Shown here: one piece after another, positions 1 through 14,152 of the stretch
How positions within the stretch are numbered: the stretch's first letter is position 1
Layout: the number at the start of each line of letters is the position of its first letter
Source: Eutreptiella sp. 'Long Island Sound 2002'
Taxonomy: Eukaryota > Euglenozoa > Euglenophyceae > Eutreptiales > Eutreptiaceae
Assembly: GCA_964036045.1 (NCBI GenBank)
Contig: OZ038382.1
Location: 136,809,251 to 136,873,250, forward strand
Length of the DNA: 64,000 nt
Direction: 5' to 3'
Translations under genes and position numbers: made by a program
Notes under the pieces: generated by a model
Told to the model about the DNA's origin: nothing
Databases searched by the model: none
The model's input: the letters and a program-made list of their open reading frames with translations, nothing else

Positions 1-250
1 TGCCTGTGTAGGAATGGACTGCAATCCCAGAGTCCAAGGTACGCATGGTTTCTTGCAGTAGCAACAAAATGAATCAACCCCAATCCCCAAAACGCCAAAA
101 AAAAACTGCAAAAAAAATTAATTTTTGGTCCAACACCCTACGCAAAAATGGGTTCCGCAAAAAGAAATCGCAAAAATTTTTTTGTTTGCCCATTTTTGCC
201 CATTTTGGATGCTGCCGCAAAATTTTTGCTTATTATTAATTCAAAACACC
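1..250. other. AT-rich low-complexity sequence
   Basis: This stretch is dominated by A/T runs and repeated short pieces such as cgcaaaaatt. The short reading frame at 45-239 is Lys/Asn-rich with no recognisable motif and is probably chance. I see no gene, RNA or splice signal here. Confidence 0.5.
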
Positions 251-882
251 CAACGCAAAAATTAGGATTCCGCGAAATTTTAGAATCTGCACGGTACTTC
301 AGGTACTAAACCTTGTTAAATGACAAATCCGTTCCCTGAAGACAGCCTGATTAGGCACCTGAGCAGTGTGTGTATTGTGTACGTAGCGCGTGCAATCCCT
401 TTGCCATGCGCAAATGCTCGATGCACGCTGCCATGAGGGGGGCTTTGCGCGGGAATCATGATAATAATAATAATAATGCGAAAATTTCGCCTTTAACGGA
501 GGCGGCGAAATTTCCCCCGCCCGAATCAAGAAGACATTTGCAGTGCGGCATGTGCCACCGCTTTCTTGAAACAATGCACAGGGTGTGGTATTGCAGATTG
601 CTGGTGGCCCAATTGTTGCAGGTATCGGAGGTATTTTACTTTCAGCAACATTTCTTAGCCTGCTTCTCAAGCACAACATGATGGTTTCGGTGTTTTTTTG
701 TGCTTGTAGTGTGCTTGCAGCATCCTGTTTACAAGCCATGTGAACGTGTGGCAGTTTGAGCTGTTGGGATTTGCAGGGGGGCGAAAATTTTTCCCGCACC
801 CCCTCCCCCCCTCCTGCAGCATGAAGCCCTTGCCTTGCCTCCTCTGTGCTCGAGGACCATCCTACTGCCAATCCCTTCACAG

Positions 883-1077
883 AACTCCCTCGCCCGTTCC
901 GAGAAGCAACGAAAGGACGGCGAGGAGCAGAGCCAACACAATTTGTCGCTGCAACTGGAGTCTGCACGCGCCCTGGAAGAGGAGCGCCGGCAGCGGAAGT
1001 TTGCCAAGGAGGCGGCAGATACGGCGGCCCAACGGCTGGCAAGGGTTGAGACCGAGCTGGCCGAGTCGCGGGAAGAG
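883..1077 (+). CDS. Coiled-coil protein, internal exon a (65 codons)
   Basis: This block encodes 65 residues of strongly charged, helix-forming sequence beginning NSLARSEKQRKDGEE and ending ETELAESREE. The spacing of Leu, Ala and charged residues is typical of a coiled coil. A pyrimidine-rich tract ending in cttcacag precedes it and gag|gtatgg follows it. Both borders fall between codons (phase 0), as in the later coiled-coil exons, so I place it in the same giant gene. An alternative acceptor at 819 would add 21 codons at the N-terminal side. The partner exons lie about 26 kb downstream beyond the satellite array, so the link is an inference. It could instead belong to a separate coiled-coil gene. 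No specific function can be read from it. Confidence 0.6.
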
Positions 1078-1985
1078 GTATGGTGATCGCTGAGGTGCAG
1101 AGTGACCATTCTCCCGGCACATATTGCACATCGCTCCCCCGTCCCTGACCGACACGCACAGTCACATTGAGTGTGGATGTGATTACGCATTATGTGCTGA
1201 GGAGCAACAGGGTGAGGGTTGGGCATGGGCATGTGATGGGGGCAGGCTGCACATGCAGTCTTACCCAGACCGTGAATTTCGGAGGGTGTGCTCCGCATCT
1301 GATGTGGGAGGCTATGGGCTGGTGAGGGTCAGTGAGGATTTAGAGGGAACAGATGCATGGTCCACGGTGAAGGGGGCAACAGCAAAGGCTACTCTTGTGC
1401 TGTTGTGGAATCCCAAGTTGCAAAGTCATCCCTCGAAATGGCAAATTGGAACACCAAATTGTGTGTTGGGACACAGCTGTTGCCAGCAGGCAACGATGTG
1501 CGAGTCCGTTGTCACCGCACGCGCACCGGACAGGCACTCCCCCTTGGTGAACATCAACGAGGGTTGGGACGGGTTGTTGAGAGTTGAGGGCAGCTGGTGA
1601 GCGTTACGTATGTCTGATGGTTGTGTGTTGCGGGTGATGACAGGATGGGTAGGGGTCCATGGAGATTATGGAGGGTTGACAAGGGCTTTGAAAGTTCGTA
1701 GAGGGCTGGTGAGGGATGGTAGAGGTGGTGGAGCATGGATGAGAAAATTGCTCAGCGCACTCCAAGGCCATGCATGCTGTCCACACACAGTTGCGCCGTC
1801 TAAGGGAAATAAACAACAAGGTATTATTTCACTGCGCCACTCAGCGATTGCCTCCATCAGGGAGGCAGCCAAGACGCGCCAGCAAATCACCTCGAAGAGA
1901 GGTTGTTACACCAAGCCCAGGTGCGGACACCATATACCCCCCCTTTTTTGAGGTCGTTTGCGTAGCATACCCAAGGCATGATATC
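1078..1985. other. Intron or intergenic sequence before the satellite array
   Basis: This is unique sequence after the donor at 1078, with G/T-rich stretches around 1600-1740. Overlapping short frames on both strands show no domain or consistent coding bias. I see no gene. Confidence 0.45.
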
Positions 1986-2099
1986 AAATGTCTAACCCCT
2001 TGTAAAATCATTTTGGGAGACCAAAATTCTATTGCCTTCGGCAAGTCCACCTCGACGCACACACAAAATAGGGGGAAAACGATATAAATACGGCCTAAA

Positions 2100-3290
2100 A
2101 CATGCTTTACATACCTTGGATGGTCATTATAAATGATCACGGTGTCACAAAAACAAGTTTCCAAAACTTCGATTTTTGAGCTGCCCAGGGTGAAAGACTG
2201 CATTAGCAGGTTGTGTACCCATCCCTTGGGAGACCCCCCCCGGAGCCCCCAAGCCCCCCCCCCCCCCCCCGGACCAAATACCCAAATAGGGTGAAAAACA
2301 CATAAATACGCCCTAAAACATGCTTGGATGGTCATTTTAGGTGATCATGGTATCAAAGAAATAAGTTTCGAAAACTTCGATTTTTGGGATGCCAAGGGTG
2401 AAAAACTGCATAAGCAGGTTGTGTACCCATCCCTTGGGAGACCCCCCGCCCCCCCGGACCTAATACCCAAATAGGGTGAAAAACATGTGAATACCGCATA
2501 AAACATGCTTTACATACCTTGGATGGTCATTTTAGATGATCAGAATATCATAAAAATAAGTTTTGAAAACTTCGATTTTTGAGCTGCCCAGGGTGAAAAA
2601 CTACATAAGCAGGTTGTGTACCCATCCCTTGGGAGACCCCCCGGACCTATTACCCAATTAGGGTGAAAAACACGTAAATACGGCCTAAAACATGGTTTAC
2701 ATAGCTTGGATGGTCATTTTATGTGAGCATGGTATCAAAAAAATAAGTTTCGAAAACTTCGATTTTTGAGCTGCCCAGGGTGAAAGACTGCATTAGCAGG
2801 TTGTGTACCCATCCCTTGGGAGACCCCCCCCGGAGCCCCCAAGCCCCCCCCCCCCCGGACCAAATACCCAAATAGGGTGAAAAACACATAAATACGCCCT
2901 AAAACATGCTTGGATGGTCATTTTAGGTGATCATGGTATCAAAGAAATAAGTTTCGAAAACTTCGATTTTTGGGATGCCAAGGGTGAAAAACTGCATAAG
3001 CAGGTTGTGTACCCATCCCTTGGGAGACCCCCCGCCCCCCCGGACCTAATACCCAAATAGGGTGAAAAACATGTGAATACCGCATAAAACATGCTTTACA
3101 TACCTTGGATGGTCATTTTAGATGATCAGAATATCATAAAAATAAGTTTTGAAAACTTCGATTTTTGAGCTGCCCAGGGTGAAAAACTACATAAGCAGGT
3201 TGTGTACCCATCCCTTGGGAGACCCCCCGGACCTATTACCCAATTAGGGTGAAAAACACGTAAATACGGCCCAAAACATGGTTTACATAG
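2100..3290 (+). repeat. Two-copy higher-order block of about 590 bp
   Basis: A three-monomer block containing the distinctive cggagcccccaagcccc string appears at about 2231 and again at 2821, an offset of 590 bp. The flanking monomers match almost exactly. This is a local recent duplication within the array. Confidence 0.75.
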
Positions 3291-6200
3291 CTTGGATGGT
3301 CATTTTATGTGAGCATGGTATCAAAAAAATAAGTTTCGAAAACTTCGATTTTTGAGCTGCCCAGGGTGAAAAACTGCATGAGCAGGTTGTGTACCCATCC
3401 CTTGGGAGACCCCCCCCCCCCGGACCGAACATTCAAATAGGGTGAAAAACACGTAAATACGCCTAGTAAATGCGGCCTAAAACATGCTTTACACATGGAT
3501 GGTCATTTTAAGTGATCACACTATAGGAAAAACAAGTTTCGAAAACTTCGATTTTTGAGCTGCCCAGGGTGAAAAACTGCATGAGCAGGTTGTGTACCAA
3601 TCCTTTGGGAGCCCGCCCCAATGCCCGAACAAGGTGAAAAACATGTAAGTACGGCCTAAAACATGCTTTACATAGCTTGGGTGGTCATTTTATGTGAGCA
3701 TGGTATCAAAAAAATAAGTTTCGAAAACTTCGATTTTTGAGCTGCCCAGGGTGAAAAACTGCATAAGCAGGTTGTGGACCAATCCTTTGGGAGCCCGCCC
3801 CAATGCCCAAACAAGGTGAAAAACATGTAAGTATGGCCCAAAACATGCTTTACATAGCTTGGAGGGTCATTTTATGTGAGCATGGTATCAAAAAAATAAG
3901 TTTCGAAAACTTCGATTTTTGAGCTGCCCAGGGTGAAAAACTACATAAGCAGGTTGTGTACCCATCCCTTGGGAGACCCCCCCCCCCCGGACCGAACATT
4001 CAAATAGGGTGAAAAACACGTAAATACGCATAGTAAGTACGGCCTAAAACATGCTTTACATAGCTTGGATGGTCATTTTAAGTGATCACACTATCGGAAA
4101 AACAAGTTTCGAAAACTTCGATTTTTGAGCTGCCCAGGGTGAAAAACTGCATGAGCAGGTTGTGTACCAATCCTTTGGGAGCCCGCCCCAATGCCCGAAC
4201 AAGGTGAAAAACATGTAAGTACGGCCTAAAACATGCTTTACATAGCTTGGGTGGTCATTCTATGTGAGCATGGTATCAAAAAAATAAGTTTCGAAAACTT
4301 CGATTTTTGAGCTGCCCAGGGTGAAAAACTGCATAAGCAGGTTGTGGACCAATCCTTTGGGAGCCCGCCCCAATGCCCAAACAAGGTGAAAAACATGTAA
4401 GTATGGCCCAAAACATGCTTTACATAGCTTGGAGGGTCATTTTATGTGAGCATGGTATCAAAAAAATAAGTTTCGAAAACTTCGATTTTTTGAGCTGCCC
4501 AGCGTGAAAAACTGCAGAAGCAGGTTGTCTACCAATCCCTTGGAAAACCCCCCCCCCCCCCCGGACCGAACATTCAAATAGGGTGAAAAACACGTAAATA
4601 CGCCTAGTAAATGCGGCCTAAAACATGCATTACACATGGATGGTCATTTTAAGTGATCACACTATAGGAAAAACAAGTTTCGAAAACTTCAAATTTTGAG
4701 CTGCCCAGGGTGAAAAACTGCATAAGCAGGTTGTGTACCAATCCCTTGGGAGACCCCCCCCCCCCGGACCTAATATTCAAATAGGGTGAAAAACACGTAA
4801 ATATGCCTAGTAAATGCGGCCTAAAACATGCTTTACACATGGATGGTCATTTTAAGTGATCACACTATAGGAAAAACAAGTTTCGAAAACTTCGATTTTT
4901 GAGCTGCCCAGGGTGAAAAACTGCATGAGTAGGTTGTGTACCAATCCTTTGGGAGCCCGCCCCAATGCCCAAAGAAGGTGAAAAACATGTAAGTATGGCC
5001 CAAAACATGCTTTACATAGCTTGGGTGGTCATTGTATGTGAGCATGGTATCAAAAAAATAAGTTTCGAAAACTTCGATTTTTGAGCTGCCCAGGGTGAAA
5101 AACTGCATAAGCAGGTTGTGGACCAATCCTTTGGGAGCCCGCCCCAATCCCCAAACAAGGTGAAAAACATGTAACTATGGCCCAAAACATGCTTTACATA
5201 GCTTGGAGGGTCATTTTATGTGAGCATGGTATCAAAAAAATAAGTTTCGAAAACTTCGATTTTTGAGCTGCCCAGGGTCAAAAACTGCAGAAGCAGGTTG
5301 TGTACCCATCCCTTGGGAGACCCCCCCCCCCCCCCGGACCGAACATTCAAATAGGGTGAAAAACACGTAAATACGCATAGTAAGTACGGCCTAAAACATG
5401 GTTTACATAGCTTGGATGGTCATTTTATGTGAGCATGGTATCAAAAAAATAAGTTTCGAAAACTTCGATTTTTGAGCTGCCCAGGGTGAAAAACTGCAGA
5501 AGCAGGTTGTGTACCAATCCCTTGGGAGACCCCCCCCCCCCCGGACCGAATATTCAAATAGGGTGAAAAACACGTAAATACGCCTAGTAAATGCGGCCTA
5601 AAACATGCTTTACACATGGATGGTCATTTTAAGTGATCACACTATAGGAAAAACAAGTTTCGAAAACTTCGATTTTTGAGCTGCCCAGGGTGAAAAACTG
5701 CATGAGCAGGTTGTGTACCAATCCTTTGGGAGCCCGCCCCAATGCCCGAACAAGGTGAAAAACATGTAAGTACGGCCTAAAACATGCTTTACATAGCTTG
5801 GGTGGTCATTTTATGTGAGCATGGTATCAAAAAAATAAGTTTCGAAAACTTCGATTTTTGAGCTGCCCAGGGTGAAAAACTGCATAAGCAGGTTGTGGAC
5901 CAATCCTTTGGGAGCCCGCCCCAATGCCCAAACAAGGTGAAAAACATGTAAGTATGGCCCAAAACATGCTTTACATAGCTTGGAGGGTCATTTTATGTGA
6001 GCATGGTATCAAAAAAATAAGTTTCGAAAACTTCGATTTTTGAGCTGCCCAGGGTGAAAAACTACATAAGCAGGTTGTGTACCCATCCCTTGGGAGACCC
6101 CCCCCCCCCCGGACCGAACATTCAAATAGGGTGAAAAACACGTAAATACGCATAGTAAGTACGGCCTAAGACATGCTTTACATAGCTTGGATGGTCATTT

Positions 6201-9200
6201 TAAGTGATCACACTATCGGAAAAACAAGTTTCGAAAACTTCGATTTTGAGCTGCCCAGCGTGAAAAACTGCAGAAGCAGGTTGTCTACCAATCCCTTGGA
6301 AACCCCCCCCCCCCCCCGGACCGAACATTCAAATAGGGTGAAAAACACGTAAATACGCCTAGTAAATGCGGCCTAAAACATGCATTACACATGGATGGTC
6401 ATTTTAAGTGATCACACTATAGGAAAAACAAGTTTCGAAAACTTCAAATTTTGAGCTGCCCAGGGTGAAAAACTGCATAAGCAGGTTGTGTACCAATCCC
6501 TTGGGAGACCCCCCCCCCCCCCGGACCTAATATTCAAATAGGGTGAAAAACACGTAAATATGCCTAGTAAATGCGGCCTAAAACATGCTTTACACATGGA
6601 TGGTCATTTTAAGTGATCACACTATAGGAAAAACAAGTTTCGAAAACTTCGATTTTTGAGCTGCCCAGGGTGAAAAACTGCATGAGTAGGTTGTGTACCA
6701 ATCCTTTGGGAGCCCGCCCCAATGCCCAAAGAAGGTGAAAAACATGTAAGTATGGCCTAAAACATGCTTTACATAGCTTGGGTGGTCATTGTATGTGAGC
6801 ATGGTATCAAAAAAATAAGTTTCGAAAACTTCGATTTTTGAGCTGCCCAGGGTGAAAAACTGCATAAGCAGGTTGTGGACCAATCCTTTGGGAGCCCGCC
6901 CCAATGCCCAAACAAGGTGAAAAACATGTAACTATGGCCCAAAACATGCTTTACATAGCTTGGAGGGTCATTTTATGTGAGCATGGTATCAAAAAAATAA
7001 GTTTCGAAAACTTCGATTTTTGAGCTGCCCAGGGTGAAAAACTGCAGAAGCAGGTTGTGTACCAATCCCTTGGGAGACCCCCCCCCCCCCCCGGACCGAA
7101 TATTCAAATAGGGTGAAAAACACGTAAATACGCCTAGTAAATGCGGCCTAAAACATGCTTTACACATGGATGGTCATTTTAAGTGATCACCCTATAGGAA
7201 AAACAAGTTTCGAAAACTTCGATTTTGAGTTGGCCAGGGTGAAAAACTGCTTGAGCAGGTTGTGTACCAATCCTTTGGGAGCCCGCCCCAATGCCCGAAC
7301 AAGGTGAAAAACATGTAAGTACGGCCTAAAACATGCTTTACATAGCTTGGGTGGTCATTGTATGTGAGCATGGTATCAAAAAAATAAGTTTTGAAAACTT
7401 CGATTTTTGAGCTGCCCAGGGTGAAAAACTACATAAGCAGGTTGTGTACCCATCCCTTGGGAGACCCCCCGCCCCCCCGGACCTAATACCCAAATAGGGT
7501 GAAAAACATGTGAATACCGCATAAAACATGCTTTACATACCTTGGATGGTCATTTTAGATGATCAGAATATCATAAAAATAAGTTTTGAAAACTTCGATT
7601 TTTGAGCTGCCCAGGGTGAAAAACTACATAAGCAGGTTGTGTACCCATCCCTTGGGAGACCCCCCGGACCTATTACCCAATTAGGGTGAAAAACACGTAA
7701 ATACGGCCCAAAACATGGTTTACATAGCTTGGATGGTCATTTTATGTGAGCATGGTATCAAAAAAATAAGTTTCGAAAACTTCGATTTTTGAGCTGCCCA
7801 GGGTGAAAAACTGCATGAGCAGGTTGTGTACCCATCCCTTGGGAGACCCCCCCCCCCCCCGGACCGAACATTCAAATAGGGTGAAAAACACGTAAATACG
7901 CCTAGTAAATGCGGCCTAAAACATGCTTTACACATGGATGGTCATTTTAAGTGATCACACTATAGGAAAAACAAGTTTCGAAAACTTCGAATTGTGAGCT
8001 GCCCAGGGTGAAAAACTACATAAGCAGGTTGTGTACCCATCCCTTGGGAGACCCCCCCCCCCCCCGGACCTAATATTCAAATAGGGTGAAAAACATGTAA
8101 ATATGCCTAGTAAATGCGGCCTAAAACATGCTTTACACATGGATGGTCATTTTAAGTGATCACACTATAGGAAAAACAAGTTTCGAAAACTTCGATTTAT
8201 GAGCTGCCCAGGGTGAAAAACTGCATGAGCAGGTTGTGTACCAATCCTTTGGGAGCCCGCCCCAATGCCCAAAGAAGGTGAAAAACATGTAAGTACGGCC
8301 TAAAACATGCTTTACATAGCTCGGGTGGTCATTTTATGTGCGCATGGTATCAAAAAAATAAGTTTCGAAAACTTCGATTTTTGAGCTGCCCAGGGTGAAA
8401 AACTACATAAGCAGGTTGTGTACCCATCCCTTGGGAGACCCCCCCCCCCCCGGACCGAACATTCAAATAGGGTGAAAAACACGTAAATACGCATAGTAAG
8501 TACGGCCTAAAACATGCTTTACATAGCTTGGATGGTCATTTTAAGTGATCACACTATAGGAAAAACAAATTTCGCAGACTTCGATTTTTGAGCTGCCCAG
8601 CGTGAAAAACTGCATAAGCAGGTTGTGTACCAATCCCTTGGGAGACCCCCCCCCCCGGACCGAATATTCAAATAGGGTGAAAAACACGTAAATACGCCTA
8701 GTAAATGCGGCCTAAAACATGCTTTACACATGGATGGTCATTTTAAGTGATCACACTATAGGAAAAACAAGTTTCGAAAACTTCGATTTTTGAGCTGGCC
8801 AGGGTGAAAAACTGCATAAGCAGGTTGTGTACCAATCCTTTGGGAGCCCGCCCCAATGCCCAAACAAGGTGAAAAACATGTAAGTACGGCCTAAAACATG
8901 CTTTACATAGCTTGGGTGGTCATTGTATGTGAGCATGGTATCAAAAAAATAAGTTTCGAAAACTTCGATTTTTGAGCTGCCCAGGGTGAAAAACTACATA
9001 AGCAGGTTGTGTACCCATCCCTTGGGAGACCCCCCCCCCCGGACCGAACATTCAAATAGGGTGAAAAACACGTAAATACGCCTCGTAAATGCGGCCTAAA
9101 ACATGCTTTACATAGCTTGGATGGTCGATTTAAGTGATCACACTATAGGAAAAACAAGTTTCGAAAACTTCGATTTTTGAGCTGCCCAGGGTGAAAAACT

Positions 9201-9771
9201 GCAGAAGCAGGTTGTGTACCAATCCCTTGGGAGACCCCCCCCCCCCCGGACCGAATATTCAAATAGGGTGAAAAACACGTAAATACGCCTCGTAAATGCG
9301 GCCTAAAACATGCATTACACATGGATGATCATTTTAAGTGATCACACTATAGGAAAAACAAGTTTCGAAAACTTCGATTTTTGAGCTGGCCAGGGTGAAA
9401 AACTGCATAAGCAGGTTGTGTACCAATCCTTTGGGAGCCCGCCCCAATGCCCAAACAAGGTGAAAAACATGTAAGTACGGCCTAAAACATGCTTTACATA
9501 GCTTGGGTGGTCATTTTATGTGAGCATGGTATCAAAAAAATAAGTTTCGAAAACTTCGATTTTTGAGCTGCCCAGGGTGAAAAACTACATAAGCAGGTTG
9601 TGTACCCATCCCTTGGGAGACCCCCCCCCCCCCCCGGACCGAACATTCAAATAGGGTGAAAAACACGTAAATACGCATAGTAGGTACAGCCTAAAACATG
9701 CTTTACATAGCTTGGATGGTCATTTTAAGTGATCACACTATAGGAAAAACAAGTTTCGAAAACTTCGATTT

Positions 9772-10590
9772 GGTCTATATCACTCTTGTATACTACTTTC
9801 CGGTTTGACACATGCATGGAGCATTTGAATATTTGCCGTATGCATTTTTGAGTATATAATTGATTTTTGGGCATAATGGTGTGATTTGCCTGATTTTGCC
9901 ATGTTGTGAGGTCGTCTTCATGGGGCACCTCTCCAAGCCCAATCGACTCCAAGTCCAACCAAGGTTATGTCAGGGTAGGGCATGGTCCTGAGTGCCACTC
10001 TAGGCCATGACACGCCACCTCCCCTATTGGGCTAGGATTTAGAGGCTTGGGAGGGAACACATTTTTGGGGTTTATGTAGTGACTTTTGACACATGGCATA
10101 TAGCCATCTTATTTGACTGGGTTCAGGGCATCATGTTGGCGAGTCAAGGGAAGGTCTTGAGTCCAGGGAATGAGGGGTCTATGGCTGTGATTGTGTACGT
10201 TTCCATCTTTCCCAAACTTTGCTTTATTTGTGTTCATATGCCAATATCAGGGCTTCCTCTTTGGTGCAATTCTTGTACATGCCCACCGCCCGTGTCTCCG
10301 TGTGCACCGTGAGACGACCGGCGTGTTGAAGGAGTGGTTGAGTGTCAACGCGGGACCTCAAACGCCCTTGGAAGCCCACAGTGTGGATTGGATTGGATTG
10401 TACTTGGGAGTTGGTTATTGCAAGGGATCAGGGTCTGTGTGAAGGAGCCTTTTACTATTTTTTGTGGGAAATTGTGCAGGATAGGGCAAGATCATGCAGA
10501 ACCTGGTGAGAAGCAAGACCATAGGAGTGACGGGAAATGGTGGAAGGGGTACAGCAGGCGCCGGTCCTGGTAGGGACCTTCTTTATGGTA
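9772..10590 (+). repeat. 819-bp non-satellite cassette, copy 1
   Basis: The satellite monomer is cut between cgattt and tttgagctgcc by 819 bp of unrelated sequence beginning ggtctatatc and ending ctttatggta. Short frames exist (64 to 83 codons on both strands), but none has a recognisable domain and they overlap one another, so coding is doubtful. Near its right end, ggtcc-tggta-gggacc could form a short hairpin. No clear terminal inverted repeats are visible. The T count across the junction (3+3 against 5 in an intact monomer) would fit at most a 1-bp target duplication. It may be an old insertion that was later amplified together with the satellite. Confidence 0.85.
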
Positions 10591-11552
10591 TTTGAGCTGC
10601 CCAGGGTGAAAAACTGCATGAGCAGGTTGTGTACCCATCTTTTGGGAGCCCGCACCAATGCCCAAAGAAGGTGAAAAACATGTAAGTACGGCCTAAATCA
10701 TGCTGTACATACCTTGGAGGGTCATTTTATGTGAGCATGGTATCAAAAAAATAAGTTTCGAAAACTTCGATTTTTGAGCTGCCCAGGGTGAAAAACTGCA
10801 TAAGCAGGTTGTTGACCAATCCTTTGGGAGCCCGCCCCAATGCCCAAACAAGGTGAAAAACATGTAAGTATGGCCCAAAACATGCTTTACATAGCTTGGG
10901 TGGTCATTGTATGTGAGCATGGTATCAAAAAAATAAGTTTCGAAAACTTCGATTTTTGAGCTGCCCAGGGTGAAAAACTGCAGAAGCAGGTTGTGTACCC
11001 ATCCCTTGGGAGACCCCCCCCCCCCCCGGACCGAACATTCAAATAGGGTGAAAAACACGTAAATACGCCTCGTAAATGCGGCCTAAAACATGCTTTACAT
11101 ACCTTGGATGGTCATTTTAAGTGATCACACTATAGGAAAAACAAGTTTCGAAAACTTCGATTTTTGAGCCGCCCAGCGTGAAAAACTGCATAAGCAGGTT
11201 GTGTACCAATCCTTTGGGAGCCCGCCCCAATGCCCAAACAAGGTGAAAAACATGTAAGTACGGCCTAAAACATGCTTTACATAGCTTGGGTGGTCATTTT
11301 ATGTGAGCATGGTATCAAAAAAATAAGTTTCGAAAACTTCGATTTTTGAGCTGCCCAGGGTGAAAAACTACATAAGCAGGTTGTGTACCCATCCCTTGGG
11401 AGACCCCCCCCCCCCCGGACCGAACATTCAAATAGGGTGAAAAACACGTAAATACGCATAGTAGGTACAGCCTAAAACATGCTTTACATAGCTTGGATGG
11501 TCATTTTAAGTGATCACACTATAGGAAAAACAAGTTTCGAAAACTTCGATTT

Positions 11553-12371
11553 GGTCTATATCACTCTTGTATACTACTTTCCGGTTTGACACATGCATGG
11601 AGCATTTGAATATTTGCCGTATGCATTTTTGAGTATATAATTGATTTTTGGGCATAATGGTGTGATTTGCCTGATTTTGCCATGTTGTGAGGTCATCTTC
11701 ATGGGGCACCTCTCCAAGCCCAATCGACTCCAAGTCCAACCAAGGTTATGTCAGGGTAGGGCATGGTCCTGAGTGCCACTCTAGGCCATGACACGCCACC
11801 TCCCCTATTGGGCTAGGATTTAGAGGCTTGGGAGGGAACACATTTTTGGGGTTTATGTAGTGACTTTTGACACATGGCATATAGCCATCTTATTTGACTG
11901 GGTTCAGGGCATCATGTTGGCGAGTCAAGGGAAGGTCTTGAGTCCAGGGAATGAGGGGTCTATGGCTGTGATTGTGTACGTTTCCATCTTTCCCAAACTT
12001 TGCTTTATTTGTGTTCATATGCCAATATCAGGGCTTCCTCTTTGGTGCAATTCTTGTACATGCCCACCGCCCGTGTCTCCGTGTGCACCGTGAGACGACC
12101 GGCGTGTTGAAGGAGTGGTTGAGTGTCAACGCGGGACCTCAAACGCCCTTGGAAGCCCACAGTGTGGATTGGATTGGATTGTACTTGGGAGTTGGTTATT
12201 GCAAGGGATCAGGGTCTGTGTGAAGGAGCCTTTTACTATTTTTTGTGGGAAATTGTGCAGGATAGGGCAAGATCATGCAGAACCTGGTGAGAAGCAAGAC
12301 CATAGGAGTGACGGGAAATGGTGGAAGGGGTACAGCAGGCGCCGGTCCTGGTAGGGACCTTCTTTATGGTA
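11553..12371 (+). repeat. 819-bp cassette, copy 2
   Basis: This is nearly identical to copy 1 and lies exactly 1781 bp downstream of it in the same position within a monomer. It differs by A instead of G in the gtc(g/a)tcttc site and shares T with copy 1 at the ggc(t/c)gtgatt site. Confidence 0.85.
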
Positions 12372-13333
12372 TTTGAGCTGCCCAGGGTGAAAAACTGCAT
12401 GAGCAGGTTGTGTACCCATCTTTTGGGAGCCCGCACCAATGCCCAAAGAAGGTGAAAAACATGTAAGTACGGCCTAAATCATGCTGTACATACCTTGGAG
12501 GGTCATTTTATGTGAGCATGGTATCAAAAAAATAAGTTTCGAAAACTTCGATTTTTGAGCTGCCCAGGGTGAAAAACTGCATAAGCAGGTTGTTGACCAA
12601 TCCTTTGGGAGCCCGCCCCAATGCCCAAACAAGGTGAAAAACATGTAAGTATGGCCCAAAACATGCTTTACATAGCTTGGGTGGTCATTGTATGTGAGCA
12701 TGGTATCAAAAAAATAAGTTTCGAAAACTTCGATTTTTGAGCTGCCCAGGGTGAAAAACTGCAGAAGCAGGTTGTGTACCCATCCCTTGGGAGACCCCCC
12801 CCCCCCCCGGACCGAACATTCAAATAGGGTGAAAAACACGTAAATACGCCTCGTAAATGCGGCCTAAAACATGCTTTACATACCTTGGATGGTCATTTTA
12901 AGTGATCACACTATAGGAAAAACAAGTTTCGAAAACTTCGATTTTTGAGCCGCCCAGCGTGAAAAACTGCATAAGCAGGTTGTGTACCAATCCTTTGGGA
13001 GCCCGCCCCAATGCCCAAACAAGGTGAAAAACATGTAAGTACGGCCTAAAACATGCTTTACATAGCTTGGGTGGTCATTTTATGTGAGCATGGTATCAAA
13101 AAAATAAGTTTCGAAAACTTCGATTTTTGAGCTGCCCAGGGTGAAAAACTACATAAGCAGGTTGTGTACCCATCCCTTGGGAGACCCCCCCCCCCCCGGA
13201 CCGAACATTCAAATAGGGTGAAAAACACGTAAATACGCATAGTAGGTACAGCCTAAAACATGCTTTACATAGCTTGGATGGTCATTTTAAGTGATCACAC
13301 TATAGGAAAAACAAGTTTCGAAAACTTCGATTT

Positions 13334-14152
13334 GGTCTATATCACTCTTGTATACTACTTTCCGGTTTGACACATGCATGGAGCATTTGAATATTTGCCG
13401 TATGCATTTTTGAGTATATAATTGATTTTTGGGCATAATGGTGTGATTTGCCTGATTTTGCCATGTTGTGAGGTCATCTTCATGGGGCACCTCTCCAAGC
13501 CCAATCGACTCCAAGTCCAACCAAGGTTATGTCAGGGTAGGGCATGGTCCTGAGTGCCACTCTAGGCCATGACACGCCACCTCCCCTATTGGGCTAGGAT
13601 TTAGAGGCTTGGGAGGGAACACATTTTTGGGGTTTATGTAGTGACTTTTGACACATGGCATATAGCCATCTTATTTGACTGGGTTCAGGGCATCATGTTG
13701 GCGAGTCAAGGGAAGGTCTTGAGTCCAGGGAATGAGGGGTCTATGGCCGTGATTGTGTACGTTTCCATCTTTCCCAAACTTTGCTTTATTTGTGTTCATA
13801 TGCCAATATCAGGGCTTCCTCTTTGGTGCAATTCTTGTACATGCCCACCGCCCGTGTCTCTGTGTGCACCGTGAGACGACCGGCGTGTTGAAGGAGTGGT
13901 TGAGTGTCAACGCGGGACCTCAAACGCCCTTGGAAGCCCACAGTGTGGATTGGATTGGATTGTACTTGGGAGTTGGTTATTGCAAGGGATCAGGGTCTGT
14001 GTGAAGGAGCCTTTTACTATTTTTTGTGGGAAATTGTGCAGGATAGGGCAAGATCATGCAGAACCTGGTGAGAAGCAAGACCATAGGAGTGACGGGAAAT
14101 GGTGGAAGGGGTACAGCAGGCGCCGGTCCTGGTAGGGACCTTCTTTATGGTA
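13334..14152 (+). repeat. 819-bp cassette, copy 3
   Basis: This lies 1781 bp after copy 2. It shares A at gtc(g/a)tcttc with copy 2 and C at ggc(t/c)gtgatt with copy 4, and it has a private T in gtgtctctgtg. Confidence 0.85.

Noticed and set aside
299-1298. Minus-strand frames of 189 and 288 codons opposite exon a
   Set aside because: No motif or splice logic was found. They overlap the coiled-coil exon on the other strand and include low-complexity sequence.
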